Positions 1-8,784 of a DNA stretch of 16,848 bases are shown here, in pieces. Under the pieces are notes generated by a model. That model did no database searches. It saw only the letters and a list, made by a program, of their open reading frames with translations, and was not told the origin of the DNA. The stretch's first letter is position 1. Every line of letters starts with the position of its first letter. The stretch is taken from contig ML976986.1 in assembly GCA_010015675.1 (NCBI GenBank), positions 638,482 through 655,329 on the forward strand. Reading direction: 5' to 3'. The translations under genes were made by a program, and so were the position numbers. The stretch is from Byssothecium circinans. Lineage: Eukaryota > Ascomycota > Dothideomycetes > Pleosporales > Massarinaceae.

Positions 1-659
1 ATTTAAATTGTTATTAAAGGTTGAATATTTGATTTTCCTTGCCAAGCTTTTGGGCGGTTCGGTGGTGTGGGCGGTTCGGTGGTGCTTTACGTTATAAGAT
101 ACTAAATAGATTATAATCCTAAGAGTAGATTTAAACATAACTTCTATAAGGTAGAGATTAAGTTTATCTATATACTAACTACGTCCCTTTATCCTATCTA
201 TCCTAGTCCCCTAGAGGACCTCTAGGACTCCTAGGATGCTAGGATAGTTACATGACCTTACTTACTATCTATAACCTTCTATCTAGTTATAGCGCGCAGC
301 TGGCTATTACATAAGTATGGCAACCCCGCGTTTAGGTCATAATAACTATTTAAGGCTAGTACTTTTTATATATATAAATCCACTTCTTTATTTATTTAAT
401 ATTTCTCTTTTTATATTACTTTAGTTTTCCTTTTATTATATATTGCTTTTTATAGGCTTACGTAAGAAAGGGGAGCTATTTAGCTTTTATTATAGTATTC
501 TTTCTTTTATTTTCCTTTACCTATTTTATAGTTTTTTTCCTCCCCTCCTTTATATACTATATCTCTCTTCTCTTACTTATTCTTATTTTATATCTCTTTT
601 ACTTTAGTAGCTCCTATTTTTCTATCCTCTTCTTAGTAGTTTAGGGTAGTATATTACCT

Positions 660-1075
660 ATTTTTCTACTTTAGCCTATTAATTTAAAGTAAAGTACTAC
701 TTATTTTTTCTACTCTACCCTAGTAGTTTAAGGTAGAGCGCTATAATTTATTTTTACTTTACTTATTTATTCTACCTTGCTTTATTAATTGAAGGTAAAG
801 TACTATCTTTTTTTTTTTTTACTTTACCCTATTAATTTAGGGTAGAGCGCTATTATTTTTTCTACTTTACTTAATTAATTTAAGATAGAGTACTACTAGT
901 TTTTCTACCTTACCCTATTAATGTAGGGTAGAGCGCTATTATTTTTTCTACTTTACTTTATTAATTTAAGGTAGAGTACTATTAGTTTTTTTACTTTACC
1001 TTATTAATTTAAGGTAGAGTACTACTAGTTTTTTTACTTTACCTTTACTAGTTTAAGGTAGAGTACTACTAGTTT
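660..1075. repeat. 43-bp tandem array of imperfect palindromes
   Basis: About nine units recur with a core of the form CTTTACCYTATTAATTTARG followed by GTAGAG. Unit starts near 821, 862, 905, 949, 992 and 1035 give a period of 43-44 bp; the first three units (about 666, 711, 770) are spaced more widely, and a long T-run (about 808-820) accounts for part of that. Each unit is itself an inverted repeat (arms such as TACCCTA and TAGGGTA around TTAATT), so each strand could form a short hairpin. Two unit types occur: one ends in AGCGCTATTA (units 2, 4, 6), the other in AGTACTACTA (units 1, 3, 5, 7-9), giving alternation in the left part of the array. The array lies inside the decayed TIR element. 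There is no sign of a CRISPR array: no spacers, and the repeats are contiguous. Confidence 0.8.
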
Positions 1076-1702
1076 TATTTCTTTTTTTACTTACTTTTTT
1101 ACTTTATAGCTCTTCTTTATTTTTGCTACTAGAGCTATTATACTTTAACCCCCCTCTTTCCCTAATACCTAATTTAATTGCTTTGCTATAGGAGGGAGGG
1201 AGGTTTTCTCTATTTAGTTATACTTAGTAGAATCCTTTTAGTTTTTAAAGATAGTTTAGCTAGTTATAAAGAAAATTTTTCGCATTTTACCTTTGCAATA
1301 TTTCTATTAGTATATTATATTGAAAAAGTCTAAATAAGCTAAAGGGGGTGTCTATTTAGTACCTACCTATATTTAAGTATTTAATACTAAGAGAAATACT
1401 TGCTTAGCTACTAGCTAGCTAGAATAATAATGTTTTTTTATTTTTAGTATTTTAAACCTCTATAATCTAGGATTTTTACCTAGACTAGATTCTTATTATA
1501 TTATAGTAGTATATTTTTATAGCTATTTAGCTACTATTTACTACTATTCTAGTTATTTTAAATACGTCTAAGTTTAATATATCTAAGTAAAAGTAATAAA
1601 AATAATAAAAAAGTATTAAATAAAATTTTTAAAACACTAATAACGTATTCCACCACCGAAGCGGCCACTTTTGGCTTGGCGGAAAATCAAAGATTCAACC
1701 TT

Positions 1703-1756
1703 TAATAACAATTTAAATATTAGAGCTATTAAGCTGAAATTTTAAATATAGATATA
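1703..1756 (-). repeat. 54-bp TIR end shared with the transposon at 16617-16670
   Basis: Read as the reverse complement of 16617-16670, this segment aligns without gaps at 48 of 54 positions, including the shared core AGCTATTAAGCTGAAATTTT. I read it as the outer right end of the left-hand transposon. One difference (CA at the right copy, TA here) is of the RIP type. Related but more degraded copies lie near 2665-2740 (same orientation) and 2731-2790 (opposite orientation). Confidence 0.75.
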
Positions 1757-2740
1757 TATAATATAGACTAAAAGGATTATAAAAAAATATTCTAGAATTT
1801 CTAATATCTTAGTAAGCTATATAAGTATAGAGAATATTAGGTCGCTTAAGCTCTATACCCTACAACACCTAATAAACTAGCTTAATAAATGATAATAACT
1901 TTAGAGCTAGTATATATATATATAATATACCTATTAGTACTAAAATTATAGCGTGCAGCCTAGACCTATTAGAGAACTAGCGTAGGGAGGATAGAGATAC
2001 CTAAAATTAGAAAAACATAATTAAAAATTTTATATAGCTAGATATTCTTACTTTCTATCTATAGATATACTTTATATATATATATAGAAGTTATATAAAT
2101 AGTTAGCTACTAGAAATTAGCTTATATAAGCTTTATAATAAGGCAGTGTCTAAATTTTTTAAAAACCTATACTTCCTAAGCTAGATCTTTTAGTTTTAGA
2201 GGTATTGTAAGACTCCAGACACAGCCTCGGGATCCTCCCGTCCTATCTCGGTTGGTTCTCCCTCTTTGGCCTAGCGTCGCCTACCTCCTATATAGCCTTG
2301 ACTCCTGAGCCACACCAATACATCAGTCGACTCGCTCTACAATATGCTCTCGGTGCCTATATACTGTCTTACAGGTATTTACTTACTTTAAACTCTATAT
2401 AGCTTTATTTAATATATACTATCCTCCTCCTAAGAAGAAAGTAGAGATATCTAATATATATAACTTTATTTAGAAGATTTTTTAACTTTTCTTACCCTCT
2501 ACCTTACACCTACTATTATAGTATTAAACCTAAGCTGCACGCTATAATAACTTAATAGCTATTAACTAATATACTAATAAGTAAGTCCTATAAGTTATAT
2601 AGTATATTACTAACGTTTAGCTATTAATCTATAGGTAAAGGTAGGTTTTACCTAAGATTTCCTTTTTTACTAATAACTATTTTATTACGTAAGCTATAGC
2701 TATAAAATTTTAATAGCTATTAGTTTATATATATATCTAT
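1757..2740. mobile_element. Second RIP-decayed element with nested MITE-like ends
   Basis: The stretch has the same AT/TpA-rich, CpA-poor composition as the first element and no usable reading frame. Its right part (2665-2740) resembles the TIR end at 1703-1756 in the same orientation (TAATAACTATTT..TACGTAAGCTAT..AAATTTTAA), suggesting the right end of another copy. A matching left end was not recognised. Inside it, 1945-1963 and 2530-2548 are inverted repeats agreeing at 18 of 19 positions (ATTATAGCGTGCAGC..), each with a TA at the tip, as expected of a roughly 600-bp Tc1/mariner-type MITE. A similar motif, TATAGCGCGCAGC, also occurs at about 289-301 in the first element. The element assignment is inference; the repeats themselves are directly visible. 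Confidence 0.5.
2206..2373. repeat. Solo LTR with 5-bp target-site duplication
   Basis: The segment begins TGTAAGAC and ends GTCTTACA, a perfect 8-bp terminal inverted repeat of TG..CA type, and is flanked on both sides by the same pentamer GGTAT (2201-2205 and 2374-2378). This is the signature of an LTR retrotransposon insertion reduced by LTR-LTR recombination to one 168-bp LTR. Inside it a TATATA (about 2290) precedes a pyrimidine/purine-mixed stretch that could hold the retroelement's transcription start; the orientation is not certain. Its base composition is much more balanced than the surrounding sequence, so it appears to have inserted after the host element was RIP-mutated, or to be too short to attract RIP. 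The retroelement family cannot be told from the LTR alone. Confidence 0.85.
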
Positions 2741-2853
2741 CTAGGTTTAAAATTTTAAAAGAAAATATTAAGATTTAGCTTTGTTATTAAGATAATACTA
2801 GTTGATGTTCCTTGCCAAGCATTTCTGCGCGGTTCGGTGGTGCTTTACGTTAT
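2731..2853 (+). repeat. Left TIR of another copy of the first element's family
   Basis: Positions 2781-2853 repeat the left end of the first element: TTGTTATTAA, a diverged 11-bp stretch of equal length, then TTGAT.TTCC, CCTTGCCAAGC and GGTTCGGTGGTGCTTTACG followed by TTATA. The 17-bp duplication seen at 51-84 is absent here. Upstream, TATATCTATC and TTTAAAATTT (2731-2758) fit the outer TIR tip. No right end was found, so the copy is truncated or too decayed to follow. Confidence 0.65.
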
Positions 2854-3232
2854 ATCCAAAGTATCTCTAAATAGCCCCTAAATAATCTCTAAAGGCTGCC
2901 CCGTCTACTAGGCGTTGCAGCTACATGCTAACTATGTGGCAGAGGCTGACGCTGGATTAGCAACGTTGGCGACATTAGGAATATTGCAGGCTCATGGCAG
3001 CGCCCTGCTAGGCCAGCTAGCGCTTGTAGTAAACCTTGAAATTTTCCTGATATAGTAACTACTTAAGATTATAGATAACCTCCTAAAAAGAAAGAGGATA
3101 AGTAATTAAGAACTAATTTACTAAACTAGTTTTTTTCTTTTAACTATTTTTTAAAGATTGTTATATAATAGTGTAGAAGTAGATATTACTGTTTACCTCT
3201 TATATATTTTTAACTTTGAATATGTCATAGTA
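2854..3232. other. Decayed repeat remnant between TIR end and transporter gene
   Basis: This stretch presumably continues the truncated TIR copy. A GC-richer island at about 2897-3035, which still contains many CA and TG dinucleotides, sits between AT-rich ends (about 2854-2896 and 3050-3230). I see no open frame of note, no RNA gene and no clear repeat partner within the window. The change to normal gene composition occurs near 3233. Confidence 0.4.
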
Positions 3233-3361
3233 TTCATGAGGCGTGCTTAGCAAGCAGAGGGCTAGAAGAAGAATATATACAACCGACAACATAGCAACAT
3301 GCACCAACCCATATCCTGCCCATCAAACTGTACAACTCTCTTAATAGTGTTACACCACTCT

Positions 3362-5115
3362 CTAATGGCCAAAAGCTTGGGAGTTGCCGGCATTGACCTT
3401 CGCAAAAGCCCTGTTCTCCTTCTGCCACCCACGTGCGTAGCGGACGCCAAAACCGTGGTGGAAAACTTCGCGGATATTCTCAAGCGGCATGCCCTTGACC
3501 TCTGGGAAGCAAAAGACGACAAATAACCATCCGAAGAAGCAAATAGCTGCGTAGAAGCCAAAGGCGCCGCTGGGAGTAATACCCTTCATCATGGACAAAA
3601 ATGTGGACGCAATGATGATATTCGTCGACCAGCACGTCACCGTATTCAGCATGGTACCAATAGCTCGTACTTCATGGGGGATGAGTTCTGTGCCTATCCA
3701 TGCGACTGTGGCGACACCGGAGCTGTAGAAGCCGACAAAGATGATGATGATGACGATGAGAAGGTACCCTGGCCAGCCAATCTCATCGCTCTGGACTTCG
3801 AGGGTGTGCAGATCGATTGGGATGAAGTGGAATGCAACAGCAGCAATGATCAGACATACTGACATGCCAGCAATGGTGACGAGGAGGATACGGCGACGGC
3901 CAAACTTGTCCACGATGACGAGATTGACAATGCTGAAGATGAAGTTTGTAGCGGAGACGGTGATTGCGACCGCAGTTGCGTTGTTGAAGCCAACAATCTT
4001 GAACAAGGTGGCGGAGTAGTACATGAGAGTATTGAAGCCGGAAAGTTGGGAGATGGCCATGATGGTGCAGGCGGTGAAGACAGCGCGGAAAGTAGCTGGC
4101 GTGGTGAAGATACGCGCAAGGGTTTTCCAGATGCTGTCATCGACCATGGTCTGAGTAGCTTCTCGTATGCTCATTTCGATGGATTGGATCTTCGCGCGGC
4201 GCTGCTCCTCGTTCGAAGTTGGATAGATGCGTGTCAAGACAACGGATGCCTCGTCGACTTTACCGTGCGCAACGAGTTGGCGGGGAGACTCTGGGCACAT
4301 TGTCAAGAGGCCGGCCAAGATGATAGCTGGTGCAGCGCCAATGCCGACTGTTGCTCTCCAAGCTTGCGATCCCTCGCCTCCAACCTGCGCGAATCCGGCA
4401 CCAATGGCTGAGGCAAGCAGCTGGCCGAACGTGACTGACATGTTGTCTAAATGGCGAAGAATGTGGTTAGTGTGCGTCTCGTTGTGCGTCCAAGGACGTT
4501 ACGTACTGAAAGCGATCATTCGACCACGATACTTTGCTGGCGCAAGTTCCGAGATGTAAAGCGGTACAACCATGGCGGCACTTCCGACGCCGAGACCAAC
4601 GACAAATCGACCGACGGCAAATTGCGGAAGGTGGTATGCAGCAGTTTGGAGAATGGTTCCAACAACGAAGACGACGCAGGCAAGCCAGATGGGCAGTTTG
4701 CGACCGAACCTATCGGCAAGCATGCCAGCAATCACGGCTCCGACCAAGGCACCGCCCGAAGTGAGGGAAGTGACAAGTTCTTGTTCAGACGAGGTGAGCT
4801 CATGGCCGAGCGATGTCCCAATGGTGACCAGGACGGAGCTGATGTAGCCCGTGTCATAGCCTGTGCTGGCTTAGCAGACCGCCATGTGTCTATCTTCAAA
4901 GAGTACGCACCGAAAAGCAGGCCACCGAGTGAAACCGTGATGGAGATCAACCACGCCGCCCTCGACGCCGCAGTCGCCTCAATGCCCGAAAGCTCAGCGA
5001 GTTGGTCGGCATGCTCCTTGGCATGGGAGATGTCCTCAATCTTCTCTTGCGAATCATGCGCATCGAACTTGGCATCGGTGAAGTCGGTCTTCTCGTTCTT
5101 GGAGTTGAACGCCAT
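3362..5115 (-). CDS. MFS inositol/sugar transporter (3 exons, 547 aa)
   Basis: This encodes a plasma-membrane proton-coupled polyol/sugar permease of the major facilitator sugar-porter family. Exons are 5115-4911, 4860-4507 and 4446-3362; introns of 50 and 60 nt (GTGCGT..CAG, GTACGT..TAG) have CTGCTAAG and CACTAACC branch sites and keep frame. Splicing restores LLFGYDTGYISS (about 66-77) in TM1. Other sugar-porter hallmarks follow: ADRFGRK (117-123), PESPRQL (238-244), QLSGFN (320-325), DKFGRRR (366-372) and PEVKG (501-505, usually PETKG). About twelve hydrophobic segments are present, with a long charged N-terminus of about 50 residues. The YDTG motif, the NNATAVAI..ATNFIF region and the GFGVR tail resemble the fungal ITR myo-inositol transporters more than hexose transporters; the substrate is inferred. 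The reading frame is intact, unlike the dehydrogenase that could share its pathway. ATG at 5115 is the first in frame. Confidence 0.88.
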
Positions 5116-6150
5116 TGTGGGGGCTGGGGGTAGCTGCGAAAGTCAAAAGAAGGAGGCCTGGTGATGGATCCAAACTTCTGGACGAGGTTGACGGTGTTAC
5201 TTATGCTCCCAGACAATGGCTCTCTCGGTCTCATGCGCGGGCCGGCCTCATCACACACAGACCACAGGCACGGCTTTGGAACCCGCAATCAACGACTTCC
5301 ACGTTGGGATGATGTTATGCATGCCGTCGCGTGGTTTTTTCCCCGCATTTACCCCAGTTCCGATGTGCATCGTCATCACGCAGGTCGTGATTCGTTTTCC
5401 CGGGAACTCTGGGGTTGGCGTGCCGACGAAACCTGGGGGCGGGGCTCGTCGAGAGTCCAGCTGGAGTGATTCGCCACTGCGGTAGTGCGGCTGCATTGTC
5501 CGAGCGGTCGCGATGTCCATCGGATGCGCTGTGATTGGATGCGGCTGCTTGGCGATGCCTGTTGGGCGCGGAATTCGGCGGGCAGCAGAGTGCGGAACTG
5601 CCTACTACATCCGGCATGGAAAGTTGCTCCGGGTCGCTCGCTCTTTCCATAATCAGGAGCGGCAGTTGCGGACATGACTCGCACGCGGCTTCGGCTGCCA
5701 CTCTGCACGATTCAGATTCCACCACTTCACCATGACCGCATCATAGTGATGATCTAACAAGGATACTCAAACGCCTGCACAGACGCCTGCAATGCCTTGA
5801 AGGGTATCGTGGAGAGAATTCCATCGTACTTGCGCATAACCTTACCGTATTGGCATAGTTAGTACCCAGCGTTTAGCACAGGCGACTACATTGTCGTAAG
5901 GAGTACCAAGTAGAGAATGTGTTATGCTTCTGAATACCTTCGCGGTGCTGCAGCAGCTGGATGCTGACCTTGGACTTTAGTGTGACTTTCAGAAAATACA
6001 AACTTCTCCGCAACCCCATGTCCTGTCACTCTCGGGTAGAAACGATGGGCAAAACAAAGAACTGGTACGGATCGAATCGCAGCTCCGACCACATAGCTGG
6101 GGGACAATTACGTGTTTCGTGAGACCCAAATTTGATTGCAGTAGCCCTAT
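5116..6150. other. Intergenic region: transporter promoter side and reductase 3' side
   Basis: About 1 kb separates the transporter start from the reductase stop, both on the minus strand. Short open frames occur on both strands here, but they lack recognisable motifs, splice-consistent extensions or low-complexity patterns typical of fungal proteins, so none is called. The transporter's promoter should lie directly after 5115. I saw no TATA box, CCAAT box or convincing inverted CGG pair. A short direct repeat, ACGCCTGCA, occurs twice near 5771-5793 and is probably of no significance. Confidence 0.5.
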
Positions 6151-8286
6151 CTATCCCCACACATCCGCCTTCCATTTTCCCCTCTTCTTCAGCGCATCCA
6201 CCCATGCCTTGACCTCCGCCTCATTCAGCTGCTTCGCCTTACTCACTGCATCCTCAAGCTTCATGTCTACCTCCCTTGCCATGCTGGCCTTACCGCAGAT
6301 ATACATGTTTGCCCCTGCCTCGAGCATCTCTAGAACCTTGCCCGCGTGCTCACCTACACGATCCTGGACGTACATCTTCGCATTTCCATCACGCGAAAAA
6401 GCGCTAACTACCTCAAGCTTGTCGCCGAGCTGCGACTGGATCTTCTCGACTTCTTCGCGATAGATGAAGTCGTCCTTGTCGCGACAACCAAAGAACAAGA
6501 GCATCTTGCCAATAGGCTTGCCAATTGCCTGCAGCTTCGTGCGCTCATGGAGGAAAGCACGGAACGGCGCGAAGCCTGTCCCTGCGCTGACGAGAATGAG
6601 TTGTGTTGATGAAGTCACGGGGAGCTTGAACTTTGACTTTCGGACATGAGCATGGACCTGCGCGCCCTCAAGGCTAGCTGACTCGTTGACTCGCCGATAC
6701 GTTGGTGTGAAATTGCTTCCGGCAGACGCAAGCTTTGACGTAGAGAGTAGGTAGTTGGAAGTCAGACCATGAATAATTGCACCTGACTCGCCCGGAAGTG
6801 CTTTATTGACCACGAGCGCGGTAATGGCTATTCTCCGTGGAGAGATGACGGAGCTCGATGAAATGGAATAATATCGAGGTTGCAGGGGCAGGAGGCTTTC
6901 GACGACCAAGGAAAGAGGAAGGCCTGTCCATGGCTCACCCGGACTGGCCAGCTGTAATAGACGAGCCAGAGTTATGTGCGTGTTTGATGTGAGGTGTTCG
7001 TAGCGGTCTCGATTCTGACCAAGTGAGAGCAATGTTGCCTTTGCTTCAGGGGTTGGTGCGAATTGAGCAATATCAAGCAATGTCTTGCGCGCTACTGGGC
7101 CGCAGATCTCAAGATGGTGACGAAAAGCAGTGTCCAGGGTTGTTGGTGATGGAATCTTGGGCTTCACTCCTTCACTATTCAGCGTGACGGTGAAATCTTC
7201 ATTTTGGCGAGTCTGTAGCCCGAGAACTTTGACAAGCCGATCGATCTCCTCGTCCGGATTGCAAGGCCAAATGCCAATGTGATCTCCAGTTTTGTACCCA
7301 AGGTCCGAGCTACCAAGATCGAGCTCCATGTGCACACAATTCCGATCTCCAACAGTAAACAACTCGCGGGCGCTCTTGATCACCAAGGGCACGATGGCCG
7401 AGTTTGTGGTCGATGCTTGATGATTCGGGGACGTGGTGATGCTTGCGTTGCTAGCGGACTCGCCAGTGAAGGAAATTTCCATGCTTGGCTGATATGCAAT
7501 GCTCTTCTGCTCGTAGCCCATTTTCTGAAAAAGGTTGAATACGTCGTCCTTCCATGATTCGAAATCCTCCTCGGTTCCACCATTCGCATCGTCGGCTTTC
7601 TGTCGTGGCATAAGTGCCGTAGCTCCTGCAACATCGAGCGTGTCCGCCACAACATCGAGAACACGATTGTAGTACTTGTAGTTGCTATTCCCGAGACCAA
7701 ATGCAAAATACTTTAGGTTCTCCAATGTGATGTTTCGATCGTTGACACGTTTGATCCAGTCCCAGAGCCCTGCGGTATTGTCACTAGGATCGCCCTCCCC
7801 ATACGTGCTCAGTAAGAAGATTGCGATGTGTGTCTGCTGGATCCTCGCAATGCTCTCCGCATCGTAATCTGAAAGATCGGCTACTAGTGCGCTAATGCCA
7901 AAGCGCGAGAGACATTGCTGTCCCAGACTTTCTGCGAAACGTTCCGCTGTGCCTGATTGTGAGCCCCAAAAGATCACGCATGGATGATTCCCTTCCTCAA
8001 GACGCTGGGCGATGTCGCGGGTCGAGTGGCTCCCGCCATTTGAAGAGCCGTCCGTAACTTGCGGCTTCGAGAAGTAAACATGATAATTCGGATTGGGTCT
8101 ATCCCAAAGATGGCCGCGCGTTAGATAGCCTAGGGATGTGAGGAGGAATAATAGTACTGCAAGAGTATCTGAAGCAGATGATGGCTTCAATTGCTGAAAG
8201 ATGTGCGAAAATTGTAAGGCCTGGAACAGAGGGTTGAGGTTTGACTGTAGATCGGAGAGGTCAAGGGGAATATTGATAGACTCCAT
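6151..8286 (-). CDS. NADPH-cytochrome P450 reductase, class II (711 aa, single exon)
   Basis: This transfers electrons from NADPH through FAD and FMN to ER-bound P450s. From Met at 8286 the order is: N-terminal membrane anchor (about 39-58, DTLAVLLFLLTSLGYLTRG); flavodoxin-like FMN domain with GSQSGTAE (108-115), STYGEGDPSDN (160-170) and FGLGNSNYKYYN (196-207); FAD domain with RYYSISSSS (471-479) and HGLTSNYL (506-513); NADPH domain with SAGTGFAPFRAF (567-578), FFGCRDKDDFIY (598-609), SAFSRD (628-633) and MYICGK (661-666). The C-terminus is DVWG, keeping the penultimate Trp that stacks on FAD in this family. The length matches typical CPRs. The frame is open upstream to a Met at 8427 (758 aa), but the 8286 start places the anchor as in relatives. 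Sequence details (SAGTGF rather than GPGTGV) suggest a diverged, secondary CPR rather than the housekeeping one. It lies divergent to the P450 at 8785, its likely partner. Confidence 0.93.
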   Translation of the reverse strand: MESINIPLDLSDLQSNLNPLFQALQFSHIFQQLKPSSASDTLAVLLFLLTSLGYLTRGHLWDRPNPNYHVYFSKPQVTDGSSNGGSHSTRDIAQRLEEGNHPCVIFWGSQSGTAERFAESLGQQCLSRFGISALVADLSDYDAESIARIQQTHIAIFLLSTYGEGDPSDNTAGLWDWIKRVNDRNITLENLKYFAFGLGNSNYKYYNRVLDVVADTLDVAGATALMPRQKADDANGGTEEDFESWKDDVFNLFQKMGYEQKSIAYQPSMEISFTGESASNASITTSPNHQASTTNSAIVPLVIKSARELFTVGDRNCVHMELDLGSSDLGYKTGDHIGIWPCNPDEEIDRLVKVLGLQTRQNEDFTVTLNSEGVKPKIPSPTTLDTAFRHHLEICGPVARKTLLDIAQFAPTPEAKATLLSLGQNRDRYEHLTSNTHITLARLLQLASPGEPWTGLPLSLVVESLLPLQPRYYSISSSSVISPRRIAITALVVNKALPGESGAIIHGLTSNYLLSTSKLASAGSNFTPTYRRVNESASLEGAQVHAHVRKSKFKLPVTSSTQLILVSAGTGFAPFRAFLHERTKLQAIGKPIGKMLLFFGCRDKDDFIYREEVEKIQSQLGDKLEVVSAFSRDGNAKMYVQDRVGEHAGKVLEMLEAGANMYICGKASMAREVDMKLEDAVSKAKQLNEAEVKAWVDALKKRGKWKADVWG

Positions 8287-8784
8287 GATAGCCAACGGAT
8301 CGTCGTTTGTTTGCTGGTGGAAGAAGATAAGTGCTTCAGGCCTACTAGTTATAACAGCACGCTGTGCTGAAGTGATATCTGCATCGGGCGAAGATCGTGC
8401 GGGTATGATTGCCAGGCTCGAGCTCAATGCCTGGGGCCCAGTGAATATCGTGGCGAGGCCGTAGCCCTACCTGTTCATACATCTATCGCAGTCTCCGAGG
8501 GACCTGTTGGGGTTAGCTACTGCCCCACGCTCACCCCGCATTTCAATGAATTACCCCATACAGCAGTGCACACATAGAAATATTCCGAATCTGTACCAGT
8601 TCTCCGTGGCTTTCCTGTTCGACTTTTCTTAATGCACTACAGGCTGTATGGGGCATGTGAATACCATGTTGATGTGTGCAATACCCACATGTCTGGAAGA
8701 ACACTTAAGTGGTGCTTCTAGACCTACAAAGCGACTTATTCCTCAAGATTGTTGAAGACAAACGCTTTTGTTTTCCCATCGAAC
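8287..8784. promoter_or_regulatory. Shared divergent promoter region of reductase and P450
   Basis: The 498 bp between the reductase start codon (minus strand) and the P450 start codon (plus strand) must contain both promoters. Part of the side next to the reductase (8287-8427) stays open in the reductase frame and is probably 5' UTR. I looked for inverted or everted CGG triplets that a Zn2Cys6 regulator would bind, and for TATA and CCAAT boxes, and saw no convincing site. The shared-control idea rests on gene arrangement only. Confidence 0.5.

Larger units (their letters stand above)
1..1756. mobile_element. RIP-decayed TIR transposon (non-autonomous remnant), left tip cut by window start
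   Basis: Positions 1-38 and the reverse complement of 1681-1718 agree at 37 of 38 bases, and both continue into a GC-richer block (GCCAAGC..TTCGGTGGTG..TACGTTA), so these are terminal inverted repeats. The right TIR probably extends to about 1756, because 1703-1756 matches the tip of the transposon at the right end of the window; the matching left tip would lie before position 1. The interior is very AT- and TpA-rich with few CpA/TpG, as RIP produces, and I found no coding potential. It carries a 43-bp tandem array (separate entry). In the left TIR a 17-bp segment is tandemly duplicated (51-67 and 68-84), which the right TIR lacks. The family is not identified; it may be a deletion derivative of the pogo/Fot1-like element at the right edge, but only the outer ends are alike. 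Confidence 0.8.

Noticed and set aside
660..1075. CRISPR array or telomere repeat (TTTAGGG-like motifs)
   Set aside because: The units are contiguous with no spacers and lie in a eukaryotic transposon; the TAGGG motif is part of a palindrome with a 43-bp period, not a 6-bp telomeric repeat.
3674..5164. Long plus-strand open frames opposite the transporter
   Set aside because: They are antisense shadows of the transporter exons.
5315..5725. 136-codon minus-strand frame between transporter and reductase
   Set aside because: No motif or membrane segment, and overlapping frames of similar length occur on both strands, as expected by chance in GC-rich DNA.
8284..8427. Upstream in-frame Met giving a 758-aa reductase
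   Set aside because: The extra 47 residues show no targeting or anchor feature, and the Met at 8286 places the membrane anchor as in relatives and gives the usual family length; the extension is more likely 5' UTR.
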